A stretch of 64,000 nucleotides of DNA from Legionella micdadei (lineage in GTDB: Bacteria; Pseudomonadota; Gammaproteobacteria; Legionellales; Legionellaceae), in the NCBI RefSeq assembly GCF_000953635.1, contig NZ_LN614830.1, forward strand, positions 124,001 through 188,000, given 5' to 3'. Below, piece after piece: positions 24,723 through 33,783 of this stretch (position 1 is its first letter; every line of letters begins with the position of its first letter). The notes beneath the pieces were generated by a model. That model was not told where the DNA came from, did not search any database, and worked only from the letters and a program-made list of their open reading frames with translations. The position numbers and the translations under genes are program-made.

Positions 24723-25203
24723 GTCAAGCGCGGTATTGGCTAAACTGCATGATATCCATCTCCCTGCTCCCATAGGTTGGTGGCCTTTGGCGCCAGGTTG
24801 GTATCTTTTGCTATTTTTATGTTTAATCCTTATTGTATTTTTAATTTATTTAGCCCGACGCACTTATGCCAATGGGCAAGCGAAGCGTCAGGCTTTACAA
24901 TTGCTTGAAGTCTATGAGCAAGAATATCGGCGTGAACAGGATAGCCAGGCGAGCAGTATGAAAGTCTCTGAATTACTTCGCCGGGTTGCTTTAGTTTATT
25001 TTCCCAGAGAAGAGGTAGCTAGTCTGCAGGGTGAGGCTTGGCTTGAGTTTTTGAACAAGACGTCAAAAGGTATTGAATTTAATAAGTTACGCAACTACTT
25101 ATTGGAAATTCCTTATCAACCCGCAACCGATATTGATTTACAGCCCTTATTCCATTGTGCAAAGGCATGGATAAAACAACGAGGTGCACCATGTTTGAGT
25201 TAG
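24715..25203 (+). CDS. DUF4381 single-pass membrane protein of the Bat operon
   Basis: 162 residues. A short N-terminus with the family motif LHDIHLPAPIGWWPLAPGWY precedes one transmembrane helix (LLLFLCLILIVFLIYLA, about residues 32-48) and a cytosolic helical domain. The start is GTG at 24715, with a strong AGGAGGT SD inside the preceding gene. The stop lies 12 bases past the batA start, so translation is likely coupled. Confidence 0.88.
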   Translation: MAESSAVLAKLHDIHLPAPIGWWPLAPGWYLLLFLCLILIVFLIYLARRTYANGQAKRQALQLLEVYEQEYRREQDSQASSMKVSELLRRVALVYFPREEVASLQGEAWLEFLNKTSKGIEFNKLRNYLLEIPYQPATDIDLQPLFHCAKAWIKQRGAPCLS

Positions 25204-26210
25204 CAACACCTTGGGTTTTATTAGCCTTGCCACTCCCTTTATTAATTTGGCTTTTAGTTCCTCGTGCTGTACTGCGATTGCCTTCCGCGCTGAAGGTTCC
25301 TTTTTATCAGGCCATGCTCTCTGCCATGGATAACAAGAAAACAGCGCTTATTGGGAAAGCCCAAATAAGCTTATTAGTTATTATTTGGTGTCTTTTAGTA
25401 TTCGCTGTTGCAGGCCCTCGTTGGGTTGGAGAACCTCAGCCCTTAACACGTGAAGGTCGTAATATTATGCTTGCGCTTGATTTATCCGGAAGTATGGAGT
25501 TGGCAGACATGTTGGTAAATGGCCGGCCAGCCAGCCGCCTGGCTGTAGTCAAACGTGCCGCAGAGCAATTTGTGCAAGCTCGAACAGGTGATCGCATAGG
25601 TCTGATTCTTTTTGGTACCCGTGCATATTTGCAAACGCCACTCACTTACGACCGACAAAATGTGTTATTGAGGTTAGAGGATGCAACGGTGGGTTTGGCC
25701 GGTCAAACGACCTCCATCGGCGATGCAATTGGTTTGGCAGTGAAGCGTCTTCAAGATGTGCCAGCAAAAGGGCGGATCATTATTTTACTGACTGATGGTG
25801 CAAATAATTCCGGTATGCTGCCCCCTTTAAAAGCAGCTGAGTTAGCGAAACTCGATAACATTAAAATCTATACAATTGGTTTAGGGGCGGAGTCTGATCC
25901 TCGGGCTACGGGGGGAATCTTTTTTAATCCCAATCCCTCATCAGATTTGGATGAGGAAACTTTACAAGAGATGGCTAAAATAACGAGTGGCCGTTATTTC
26001 CGGGCAACGGATATGCAATCCCTGCAGGAAATTTACCAGAGCATTAACCAACTCGAGACAGTGAGCCAGGATCAGGCCACAATCCGTCCCCAACATGATT
26101 ATTACCCTTGGCCTCTTGGGCTGGCGCTTCTCTTATTGCTCTATTGGCTCGGCGAAAAAGCAAATTTTAAGGCTGTTATTTCTCGTCGGGAGGTTCCACA
26201 TTATGAGTGA
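25191..26210 (+). CDS. batA: BatA, von Willebrand factor A membrane protein
   Basis: 339 residues from ATG 25191, which has GAGGTG upstream; an upstream in-frame ATG (25155) would lie inside DUF4381. Two N-terminal membrane helices precede the vWA domain; the MIDAS motif is intact: DLSGS, a Thr in GQTTSIGDA, and the TDGANN Asp. A C-terminal helix (PLGLALLLLLYWLG) follows. It probably forms an envelope complex with BatB-D. It overlaps batB by eight bases. Confidence 0.93.
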   Translation: MFELATPWVLLALPLPLLIWLLVPRAVLRLPSALKVPFYQAMLSAMDNKKTALIGKAQISLLVIIWCLLVFAVAGPRWVGEPQPLTREGRNIMLALDLSGSMELADMLVNGRPASRLAVVKRAAEQFVQARTGDRIGLILFGTRAYLQTPLTYDRQNVLLRLEDATVGLAGQTTSIGDAIGLAVKRLQDVPAKGRIIILLTDGANNSGMLPPLKAAELAKLDNIKIYTIGLGAESDPRATGGIFFNPNPSSDLDEETLQEMAKITSGRYFRATDMQSLQEIYQSINQLETVSQDQATIRPQHDYYPWPLGLALLLLLYWLGEKANFKAVISRREVPHYE

Positions 26211-27132
26211 ATTTCATTTTCTCCGCCCCTGGTGGCTTCTCGCAATTTTACCTCTGCTTGGATTGTGCTGGTCTTTATGGCGGCAACGCACTCAATCTGA
26301 AGCTTGGACTGCAGTTTGTGACAAACATTTGCTTGAGCATTTAATACAAGCAAAAGGACAAGGACAACGGCATCTTGCCTTATTTACCTTATTCTTAAGT
26401 GGATTGTTTATGTGCGTCAGCTTGGCTGGTCCTACTTGGTCCCGATTACCTGTACCCTCTTTTAAACAAATTCAACCTAGGGTACTGGTTTTGGATATGT
26501 CAAACGCGATGCTTAATAATGATTTGACTCCAGATCGCCTTACTCGGGCTAAATTTAAGTTGCATGATTTATTTAAACGCCGTGATGTAGGGCAGTTTGG
26601 TTTAGTGGTTTATACGAGCGAACCTTTTGTCGTTTCACCTCTGACTGACGACGCGCAAACGATCGACTCGCTGTTATCCTCACTTAGCCCAGACATTATG
26701 CCGGTAGAAGGGCAGCAACTGGATACCGCTTTAGAAGAAGCAGGGCAATTAATAAGCAATGCGGGATATAAACATGGTCAGATATTGGTGCTCACCGGCG
26801 AAACGCCAAACCCAACTGCTATGATTGTGGCAAAAAACCTTGCTGCTAAACAAATTTATACTTCAATCATGCCCATAATTGCTAATAAGACATTAAGTCC
26901 CTTGTATGAAGATTTAGCTCTTGCGGGGCAAGGTCAACTCATTCACTTTACCGATACTTCCGATGATCTTGAACAGTGGTTAACAGCGTCGGGAAAGCAA
27001 AAGCAATTTAGTTTGAGCGAGAATGATGATGTGCCTTTATGGCGAGACGAAGGCCGCTGGTTTTTATTGCCAGCGTTAATCTTTTTGCTGCCGGTCTTTA
27101 GACGAGGTTGGCTGCAGAGGATAACTCTATGA
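26203..27132 (+). CDS. batB: BatB, vWA-like membrane protein with degenerate MIDAS
   Basis: 309 residues from ATG 26203, with GGGAGG upstream. An N-terminal membrane segment pair (WWLLAILPLLGLCWSL; LALFTLFLSGLFMCVSLAG) is followed by a vWA fold. Its metal site is altered: DxSxS reads DMSNA, and the strand that usually ends TDGE reads LTGETP, so Mg binding may be lost. A C-terminal helix (WFLLPALIFLLPVF) anchors it. Its stop overlaps the batC start (ATGA). Confidence 0.9.
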   Translation: MSEFHFLRPWWLLAILPLLGLCWSLWRQRTQSEAWTAVCDKHLLEHLIQAKGQGQRHLALFTLFLSGLFMCVSLAGPTWSRLPVPSFKQIQPRVLVLDMSNAMLNNDLTPDRLTRAKFKLHDLFKRRDVGQFGLVVYTSEPFVVSPLTDDAQTIDSLLSSLSPDIMPVEGQQLDTALEEAGQLISNAGYKHGQILVLTGETPNPTAMIVAKNLAAKQIYTSIMPIIANKTLSPLYEDLALAGQGQLIHFTDTSDDLEQWLTASGKQKQFSLSENDDVPLWRDEGRWFLLPALIFLLPVFRRGWLQRITL

Positions 27133-28067
27133 AAATTTTTTGGCTTTTTTTATTATCCATTTTTGCGTGTCACACCTATGCATTCAGCTGGGTAGACTTA
27201 TGGTCCACCAAGGATCAACAGGCACAACATTTGATGAAAAAAGGGCAATTTAAACAAGCAGAGACAACTTTTCAGCAAGCCGATTGGCGTGCTGCTGCGG
27301 CTTATCGCGCAGGTGATTACGAACAAGCTGCAAAAGAGTATCAATTACTTCGGAGCGAGCAGGGTTATTATAACCAGGGTAATGCCTTGGCTCATCTAGG
27401 CCAATACAAAGAAGCAATTAAAGCTTATAGCCAAGCATTAGCAATTAATCCGAACAATAAAGATGCCTTATTCAATCGTAAGTTGTTAGAGGATTTGTTG
27501 AAGCAAAATCAAAACCAACAAAATCAGCAGGATCAAAAGCAAAATCAAAATAAAGATCAGCAAAGTCAAAACCAACAAAATAAGGACCAGCAAGGTCAAA
27601 ACCAGCAAAGTCAAAACCAACAAAATAAGGACCAGCAAGGTCAAAACCAGCAAAGTCAAAACCAACAAAATAAGGACCAGCAAGGCCAAAACCAGCAAAG
27701 TCAAAACCAACAAAATAAGGACCAGCAAGGCCAAAACCAGCAAAGTCAAAACCAACAAAATAAGGACCAGCAAGGCCAAAACCAGCAAAGTCAAAACCAA
27801 CAAAACAAGGACCAGCAAGGTCAAAACCAGCAAAGTCAAAACCAACAAAACAAGGACCAGCAAGGTCAAAACCAGCAGGGCCAAAACCAACAAGCAAAAC
27901 AAGGGGATCAAAAGGAAGGGATGAACAATACGCAATCAGCTGAAGAATTAGAAAAACAACAGGCCAAAGAGCAATGGTTACGGTTAATTCCAGATGATCC
28001 AGGCGGATTAATGCGGGAAAAATTTTTGCGCGATCATCTACGCAGAGAAGGCGGGTGGTATCAATGA
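27129..28067 (+). CDS. batC: BatC, TPR protein with Gln/Asn-rich tandem repeats
   Basis: 312 residues from ATG 27129, preceded by AGAGGAT. Signal peptide at residues 1-19 (ending HTYAFS), then about two or three TPR units (YNQGNALAHLGQYKEAIKAY...NPNNKDALFNRKLLE) to residue ~125. From residue ~126 the chain is low-complexity Q/N/D/K/S; residues 146-250 are seven copies of a 15-residue unit. The C-terminus is again helical (WLRLIPDDPGGLMREKFL), a motif common in BatC. It is periplasmic and probably binds partner proteins. Confidence 0.9.
   Translation: MKIFWLFLLSIFACHTYAFSWVDLWSTKDQQAQHLMKKGQFKQAETTFQQADWRAAAAYRAGDYEQAAKEYQLLRSEQGYYNQGNALAHLGQYKEAIKAYSQALAINPNNKDALFNRKLLEDLLKQNQNQQNQQDQKQNQNKDQQSQNQQNKDQQGQNQQSQNQQNKDQQGQNQQSQNQQNKDQQGQNQQSQNQQNKDQQGQNQQSQNQQNKDQQGQNQQSQNQQNKDQQGQNQQSQNQQNKDQQGQNQQGQNQQAKQGDQKEGMNNTQSAEELEKQQAKEQWLRLIPDDPGGLMREKFLRDHLRREGGWYQ
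27564..27878 (+). repeat. Seven 45-bp tandem repeats within batC
   Basis: Seven units of exactly 45 bp start at 27564, 27609, 27654, 27699, 27744, 27789 and 27834, encoding SQNQQNKDQQGQNQQ. Differences between units are a few silent third-position changes. Copy number is a multiple of three bases, so expansion keeps the frame. Confidence 0.95.
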
Positions 28068-29761
28068 AGCGAATAGTACTCAGTTTACTTTTGTTATGTT
28101 GTAGCAGTATAGCCTCTGCTATTGTGACCTTACAGCTTGAGGCTCCACAGGTGCAAATGGGGGAGAACTTTTCATTACATTTAAGAATTGAAGGCACCCA
28201 AATTAATACAGTGCCAGATCTGACTCCTCTGCAAAAGGATTTTACAATTGTTGGTACGGAAAGTAACATCAGCTATAGCATCATCAGTGGTAAGGTTCGC
28301 GCAGTAAGTGAGTGGACAATACTATTAACTCCAAAACGCAGCGGGGTATTACCCATACCTTCTTTGAGTATTGGCCAGGAAAAAACATCCCCCCTCAGCA
28401 TTGAAATTACTCAGCTACCACCTAACAGCAACAGTAGCCAATCGACACCGACAAACTCAGGGAACACGCAACAGTCTCAGCAGCAAGATGTCATGCTTAC
28501 CGCTGAAGTGGATACGAACCAGCCTTTTGTCAATCAGCAAGTGATTTACACAGTCAAGTTGTTTAATAGCAGCAGGTTACTGGATGCTAACTATGTACCT
28601 CCGCAAGTTGAGGACGCTTTGTTTGTCCCTTTTGGTGATGGCCGACGTTACCAAGTGACTCACAATGGTCGACTCTATGCAGTAGAAGAGCAGCAATTTG
28701 CTATTTTTCCGCAAAAAAGTGGCGATTTAAATATCAAACCTCCAATTTTTAATGCCTTAGTTTATGATCTTGCTGGCCCAAGACGGGTGAGTGTACAAGC
28801 ACAACCAACTGTGCTTAAAGTGCAACCTATTCCTGCTCAATTCCAAGGTAAAAATTGGTTTCCTGCAAAAAAGGTTACACTGAGTGTAAGTTATGACAAA
28901 AATACGATTAACTTACCTGAAGGCAGTACGCTGGAACGCACGGTAACGCTACAGGCCGTCGCTGTTCCCGCACAGTTATTACCACCCATTAATTTTGGCA
29001 GCTCGGATCAATATAGCATTTATCCAGAAAAACCAACGGTGAGTAATAGCTTTCAGCAACAAGATTTAGTAGGAACTTCAACCGTTAAAGTCACCTATTT
29101 GCTTAATAAACCAGGTAAAATCACTATTCCACCTGTGACCGTGCCCTGGTTTAATACAGTGACCGGAAAAGAAGAGGTAAGCTCCCTGCCAGGGTTTACC
29201 CTCAATGTATTTCCTGCTGCAGGCCAGGCTAAGCAACCATCTCTTTTAAAGCCGGCGGCGACCCCCCCTGCTACACAACCAACTGCTTCCCCGCGCAATG
29301 AAAACAAAGTGTTGGAAAAAACAAAGCCGGAGAGTAAGTCACAAAGCAATCTTGCTTGGTGGGTTGCTGCCGGCTTTGCTCTAGCATGGTTACTTACAAT
29401 GGTTGCATGGCGTTGGCAACGTCCCAAAGAACCTTCTGTTAAACAAGGTAAAACTAAAGTATTAAAGGAATTGCAAGAGGCATGTTTGAGTAACAACCCT
29501 AAATTGGCACGCGATGCCATACTTAAATGGGGGCGCTTGCTTTGGCCGGGCGTTACTCTATTAAACTTAATCGACTTAGAGAAGATGGTCGAAGATCCCA
29601 TATTAAAAGAGCAAATTAAAGCACTCTCTGAAGCTTTGTATAATGAGGAAGCTCATAAAGGATGGCAAGGCAAGTTGTTGTGGCAAGCTGTATCGAATTT
29701 CCAGCCTAGTTCTGCGGGCAAAAACAAAGCGAATAGTTTGCCTCCTATTCACCGCATTTAA
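28064..29761 (+). CDS. batD: BatD, large envelope protein of the Bat operon
   Basis: 565 residues from ATG 28064 (ATGA overlap with batC). Signal peptide (residues 1-20), then extracytoplasmic Ig-like beta domains of the BatD family (LEAPQVQMGENFSLHLRIEGT; VTYLLNKPGKITIPPV), a Pro/Thr linker, a transmembrane helix (LAWWVAAGFALAWLLTMVAW, about residue 425) and a C-terminal cytoplasmic helical domain. In other bacteria the Bat proteins affect oxygen and stress tolerance. It is the last gene of the operon, ending at 29761. Confidence 0.92.
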   Translation: MKRIVLSLLLLCCSSIASAIVTLQLEAPQVQMGENFSLHLRIEGTQINTVPDLTPLQKDFTIVGTESNISYSIISGKVRAVSEWTILLTPKRSGVLPIPSLSIGQEKTSPLSIEITQLPPNSNSSQSTPTNSGNTQQSQQQDVMLTAEVDTNQPFVNQQVIYTVKLFNSSRLLDANYVPPQVEDALFVPFGDGRRYQVTHNGRLYAVEEQQFAIFPQKSGDLNIKPPIFNALVYDLAGPRRVSVQAQPTVLKVQPIPAQFQGKNWFPAKKVTLSVSYDKNTINLPEGSTLERTVTLQAVAVPAQLLPPINFGSSDQYSIYPEKPTVSNSFQQQDLVGTSTVKVTYLLNKPGKITIPPVTVPWFNTVTGKEEVSSLPGFTLNVFPAAGQAKQPSLLKPAATPPATQPTASPRNENKVLEKTKPESKSQSNLAWWVAAGFALAWLLTMVAWRWQRPKEPSVKQGKTKVLKELQEACLSNNPKLARDAILKWGRLLWPGVTLLNLIDLEKMVEDPILKEQIKALSEALYNEEAHKGWQGKLLWQAVSNFQPSSAGKNKANSLPPIHRI

Positions 29762-29775
29762 TTTTGGAGGGCGGC

Positions 29776-31200
29776 ATGCTGTTAAGTGAATATTATAAGT
29801 ATGACGCATATGACTTAGCTGATCTAATAAAGACTAAGCAGATAAGCCCGACAGAAGCACTCGATTGTGCAATACAGCGTATGCATGAGGTTAATCCCGC
29901 ACTCAACGCAGTGATCACAGATTGCAGCGAATGGGCGTATCAACGGATTAAGCTGATGCGGGGGGATGAGCCTTTTTATGGTGTTCCAGTCTTAATCAAA
30001 GATTTGGGATTTATGATTAAAGGGATACCCTACACCGCGGGATCCCGTTTTTATGCCTCAGCAGTTTCGCCAGTAACGAGTGATTTTATCGAACGCTTGC
30101 TTGACTTTGGTATGTTGCCTTTTGCAAAAACAAATGTTCCTGAGTTGGGGTTGTCTTATGTGACTGAATCAGCTTTACATGGACCTTGCAGAAATCCTTA
30201 TGATTTAAGTCGAACTCCTGGTGGATCTTCTGGAGGTTCTGCTGCAGCAGTTGCCGCTGGGATAGCGCCTTTAGCTACCGGAAATGATGGCGGTGGCTCA
30301 ATCCGTATTCCTGCAGCCTGCTGTGGTTTGTTTGGATTTAAACCAACACCAGGTTTAATTCCGACTGGTCCTTTAGTCGGTGAAGCTTGGTCTGGGTTAG
30401 CGACTGGCCATGTTATAACCCGTACAGTACGCGATTCTGCGTTGTTATTTGAATTATTCACGACACCTTATGGCAAGCCAGGGCAATTATTAAACCGATT
30501 ATCCCAGAGGCAACACCAACACCCGCTTACTATTATGTTGCTCGATGGTGCTTTTCCAGCTGTTCCAGTAGCAAAACCTTGCATAGAGGCAATGGGACGA
30601 GCAATCGAGGTACTAAAATCACTGGGTCATCGTATTGTTGAGCGAAAAGTAAATCTCGATTTGCAGGCTATTGGTGAGTCTGTGATGTTGATGATTGCCG
30701 CAAATACCTGTGCAGAAATAGAAAATGGAGAAGAATTTTTAAAGCGTAAGGTAAAAAAAGATGACTTGGAGCCGGTGACTTGGGAGTTTATGCTCCAAGG
30801 CAAGCAAATTACCGCTTCGCAGTTGATCATGGCAAAAAATCGAGTGTATCAATTGTTGCGGCCAATCCATGAGTTATTTGCTCAAGCCGATCTTATTTTA
30901 ACTCCCGCTTTGGCACAGCTCCCCCTTCCAATCGGCAGTTTAGCAACAGACGATGATTTTATGCACTATCTGCAAAAAAATACTGAATTCTCTCCTTTTA
31001 CCTCCTTGTCTAATCAGGCTGGGTTGCCAGCGATGACTATGCCAGTTATGTCATATGATGGGATTCCCCTTTCAGTCCAATTTGTGGCAGCAAAAGGTCA
31101 AGACGGTTTGCTTTTAGAGTTGGCCATGCACTTGCAAACCGAATTTCCTGATTTTTCGCAGCCGGTAATTGAGCTTCGAAGCTGCCGAGATAGAAATTGA
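29776..31200 (+). CDS. Amidase signature family enzyme
   Basis: 474 residues from ATG 29776, directly after GGAGG; a TTG at 29764 is inferior. The Ser-cisSer-Lys triad is present: Lys in VLIKDLGF, cis-Ser in GGSSGGSAAA and nucleophile Ser in GGGSIRIPAACCG. It lacks the neighbours of GatCAB, so a catabolic amidase (aryl, alkyl or oligomer amides) is likelier; substrate unknown. It starts 15 bases after batD and could be read through from that operon. An AT palindrome covers its stop. Confidence 0.9.
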   Translation: MLLSEYYKYDAYDLADLIKTKQISPTEALDCAIQRMHEVNPALNAVITDCSEWAYQRIKLMRGDEPFYGVPVLIKDLGFMIKGIPYTAGSRFYASAVSPVTSDFIERLLDFGMLPFAKTNVPELGLSYVTESALHGPCRNPYDLSRTPGGSSGGSAAAVAAGIAPLATGNDGGGSIRIPAACCGLFGFKPTPGLIPTGPLVGEAWSGLATGHVITRTVRDSALLFELFTTPYGKPGQLLNRLSQRQHQHPLTIMLLDGAFPAVPVAKPCIEAMGRAIEVLKSLGHRIVERKVNLDLQAIGESVMLMIAANTCAEIENGEEFLKRKVKKDDLEPVTWEFMLQGKQITASQLIMAKNRVYQLLRPIHELFAQADLILTPALAQLPLPIGSLATDDDFMHYLQKNTEFSPFTSLSNQAGLPAMTMPVMSYDGIPLSVQFVAAKGQDGLLLELAMHLQTEFPDFSQPVIELRSCRDRN

Positions 31201-31213
31201 TAAATATTTATCA
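31198..31213. repeat. AT-rich 16-bp palindrome over the amidase stop
   Basis: TGATAAATATTTATCA is a perfect palindrome beginning at the TGA stop and followed by GGTTTTC. It may be a weak terminator or 3' stabiliser. Confidence 0.35.
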
Positions 31214-31243
31214 GGTTTTCTCGCTATTTAGTAAGTACTAGGA

Positions 31244-31249
31244 TATAAT
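31244..31249 (+). promoter_or_regulatory. Candidate -10 box for the cold-shock gene
   Basis: A consensus TATAAT (31244-31249) lies about 160 bases before the cold-shock ATG. No good -35 hexamer is seen. It would give a leader of about 150 bases, similar to the long leaders that confer thermoregulation on cspA-type genes. Confidence 0.4.
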
Positions 31250-31409
31250 TATGTTACTTGTGTTATTTGTATTCTCAGTCGAAACATTTTTTTTCGTGAA
31301 AGTCCCTCCTTTTGTAGTTCAAAGTAGCGAATTTGTCGTCGCAAAATAAATGCTTCTACATGAATCACAACTAGCGCAAGGTGTTTTTAATTTAACTTGG
31401 AAAGTAGAA

Positions 31410-31628
31410 ATGTCTGGTACAATAGAAACCGGCCACGTTAAGTGGTTTAATGATGAGAAAGGTTATGGCTTTATCAGCCGTGACAATGGTCAAGACGATG
31501 TGTTTGTTCATTTTCGTTCAATCAACAGCACTGCTAATCGTAAGACATTACAAGAAGGTCAACGGGTAGAGTTTAAAGTGATCAAAGGACCTAAAGGTCT
31601 ACAAGCAGAAGAAGTAACTGCTATATAA
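31410..31628 (+). CDS. Cold-shock domain protein (CspA family)
   Basis: 72 residues from ATG 31410, with GGAAAG as SD; the longer frame from 31350 adds 20 residues with no cold-shock homology. The protein is a single cold-shock domain with RNP1 (KGYGFISRD) and RNP2 (DVFVHF), and the GHVKWFND start is typical. It binds single-stranded RNA/DNA as an RNA chaperone. The 209 bases before it contain a -10 box and no gene. Confidence 0.95.
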   Translation: MSGTIETGHVKWFNDEKGYGFISRDNGQDDVFVHFRSINSTANRKTLQEGQRVEFKVIKGPKGLQAEEVTAI

Positions 31629-31652
31629 TTTTCTATTTCTCTCATCTTTCTT

Positions 31653-31689
31653 CCCCTCTATTAATACACCTGTGTGGTTACTAGAGGGG
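31653..31689. terminator. Hairpin after the cold-shock gene
   Basis: CCCCTCTA (31653-31660) pairs exactly with TAGAGGGG (31682-31689), 25 bases after the stop. The T run is poor. Likely 3' end of the cold-shock mRNA. Confidence 0.5.
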
Positions 31690-31787
31690 ATGACTTCTTC
31701 GAAGTGAGAAAGCCCTTTTGCTTCGCTTGCGTTATCGCTTTTTTTTACATTAAAGTGACTGACAAATTTCATTGTCTAGGATAGCCA

Positions 31788-32768
31788 ATGACCAGATTGA
31801 TCACGTTATTGTTGCTTGTGCTCCCTCTTTTTTGCCACTCATCGATTAATGTCACAGGACATTTCAAAGTCAATAAAGTGTGTCCGGCTTATGTTTCTAA
31901 AAATAAAAAAAGCAATCCTGATAATTTATTCATTCAACCAGGACAACAATACCCTATTGAAGAAATCAATCGGTATCCTAATCCTGAGTGGATAAGAATA
32001 GAATGGAGCAATACGATAACTAAAAATCCATTAAGATGGGTAGAGATCAATTGCGGTGTGTTTGATTATCAGGCTATGGCCAAGAAGTCATGTCAAACGA
32101 ATCCAGGTTTTGCTGACTCTTATGTCTTGGCTCTAAGTTGGCTTCCCGCTTTTTGTCAAACGCGTGGTTACCGAGAAAGTAAACCGGAGTGTTTGCATTC
32201 ACTGCCCAATTCCTTCCAAGCGAGTCATCTGGTATTACATGGTTTATGGCCAAACCAGCAAACTTGTGGACAAGAGTATGGGTTTTGTAATGAGAGAATA
32301 CATACTCATTATTGTGACTATCCACCTGTCCGTTTAAGTACGATTGTTGCCAGTAACTTACGTCAAATGATGCCGAGTTATGCATACGGCGGTTGCCTTG
32401 AGCGCTACGAGTGGAGTAAACATGGAAGTTGCCAAACCCTTTCTCCAGATGACTATTTTTCATTGGCAATCCGGTTGAGTCGAGAAGCAAATTCAACACC
32501 ATTAGGGAAATTCTTGCATGAGCATGTCGGTGCTACAGTGTTGCGCGTCCAATTAAGAGAGGCGATTCGCCAATCATTTGGTCAAAATACTGTGAGCAAA
32601 GTTTATTTGCGTTGCAAAAAGGATTTGCTCGTTGATCTTTACATCCAATTGCCTGCGTTAATTCCAGCCAATGAATCGTTGCAAAACTTAGTGCAACAGG
32701 CCCCTGAATTCGTGCGTTATGACGCTTGCCCGGCAAGTATTAAGATTTCTGATTTTAATAAATCATAG
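31788..32768 (+). CDS. Secreted T2-family ribonuclease
   Basis: 326 residues. A signal peptide (residues 1-19) is followed by an N-terminal extension of about 80 residues with two Cys, then the T2 fold: CAS I HGLWP (about residue 150) and CAS II EWSKHGSC (about residue 207), both with the catalytic His. About ten Cys suggest disulphides. It degrades RNA outside the cytoplasm. L. pneumophila secretes a T2 RNase, SrnA, through its type II system; this may be the orthologue, but that is not shown by sequence alone. Confidence 0.92.
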   Translation: MTRLITLLLLVLPLFCHSSINVTGHFKVNKVCPAYVSKNKKSNPDNLFIQPGQQYPIEEINRYPNPEWIRIEWSNTITKNPLRWVEINCGVFDYQAMAKKSCQTNPGFADSYVLALSWLPAFCQTRGYRESKPECLHSLPNSFQASHLVLHGLWPNQQTCGQEYGFCNERIHTHYCDYPPVRLSTIVASNLRQMMPSYAYGGCLERYEWSKHGSCQTLSPDDYFSLAIRLSREANSTPLGKFLHEHVGATVLRVQLREAIRQSFGQNTVSKVYLRCKKDLLVDLYIQLPALIPANESLQNLVQQAPEFVRYDACPASIKISDFNKS

Positions 32769-32859
32769 AGGATGTAAAATTGCACCTACTATTTCACGAC
32801 TTTAGAAAAAAGCCCGCCATACCCTCAGTCGACTTATTTAGAGCAAACGAATAATTGAT

Positions 32860-33753
32860 ATGAATAATCCAATTGCATTTTATAAGGATAAATTTGATTT
32901 ACAGGAGGCGACTTTTCTGAAAATTGAGCATAAGGATGCACTTGTCGCCATTGTCTATAAAATAAATCAAGCAAACCATAAAGAGTATATTTTAAAGATA
33001 TGTCCACGCTACCCCGATTATTTGTGTGAAATTTATTTTTTAAATAATTTAGTAAATAAATTACCCGTGCCGCATATATACAAAACGATAGATCAAACCG
33101 AGGACACTTATGGGGCTATTTTAATGGAATATCTTCCTGGGAATTTGCCTAAAAAAACTGATCTAACAAGAGCGTTAATGTTTGAAATTGGTGCTTTGCT
33201 TGCCAAAATTCATTCAAATAAAGTCGTAGGTTATGGAAATCTAACTCAATCTAATCTTTTAAGTTTAAACCCAACGTCTTATTTTACTTTGAAATTTGAA
33301 GAAGGTATTGCTGAGTGCAGCAATAATATGCCAGGAAAATTACTGAATTCATGTTGCCACTTTTATAATCAACATGTTCATTTGTTGGGCTCTGTTGATG
33401 GACCTTGTATCACTCATCGAGATTTTCGGCCTGGCAATATCCTTGTTAATAAAGGCAAAGTATCGGGAATTATTGATTGGTCTTCTGCCAGAGGGAGTTT
33501 TGCCGAAGAGGATTTCTGCTCTCTTGAGCTTGGGGAATGGACAAATAATCCAGAGCTTAAAATTAACTTTCTTAAAGGTTACGAGAGCATTCGTAAAGTC
33601 CCTGATTATTTTAAAGTGATGCCATGTCTGCTTCTAAGTAAAGCGATTGCCACTATAGGTTTTACAGTGAAAACAGGAACCTGGAGCAATAAAAACGCAA
33701 GATTGTATCAGCGAAGCCGACGATTATTGGAACGTATTTTAGAAATAAATTAG
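32860..33753 (+). CDS. APH/choline-kinase-like phosphotransferase
   Basis: 297 residues of the aminoglycoside phosphotransferase fold. The catalytic loop is THRDFRPGNIL (HxDxxxxN), and the metal-binding Asp is in IIDWSSARG; an N-terminal Lys in YILKICPRYP could be the ATP-binding Lys. The usual HGD is HRD, as in protein kinases. The small-molecule or protein substrate is unknown. It stands between RNase T2 and YaiI, alone on its strand, convergent with YaiI. Confidence 0.85.
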   Translation: MNNPIAFYKDKFDLQEATFLKIEHKDALVAIVYKINQANHKEYILKICPRYPDYLCEIYFLNNLVNKLPVPHIYKTIDQTEDTYGAILMEYLPGNLPKKTDLTRALMFEIGALLAKIHSNKVVGYGNLTQSNLLSLNPTSYFTLKFEEGIAECSNNMPGKLLNSCCHFYNQHVHLLGSVDGPCITHRDFRPGNILVNKGKVSGIIDWSSARGSFAEEDFCSLELGEWTNNPELKINFLKGYESIRKVPDYFKVMPCLLLSKAIATIGFTVKTGTWSNKNARLYQRSRRLLERILEIN

Positions 33754-33783
33754 GATCTGGAAGAAGTACGGCAATTATAGATA

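Noticed and set aside
27564..27878. Direct repeats that could suggest a CRISPR array
   Set aside because: Units are contiguous without spacers and lie in frame within batC.
27472..28269. Long minus-strand frames opposite batC rich in Leu/Val/Phe/Gly
   Set aside because: They mirror the 45-bp Gln/Asn repeat on the opposite strand; composition is an artefact and no SD is present.
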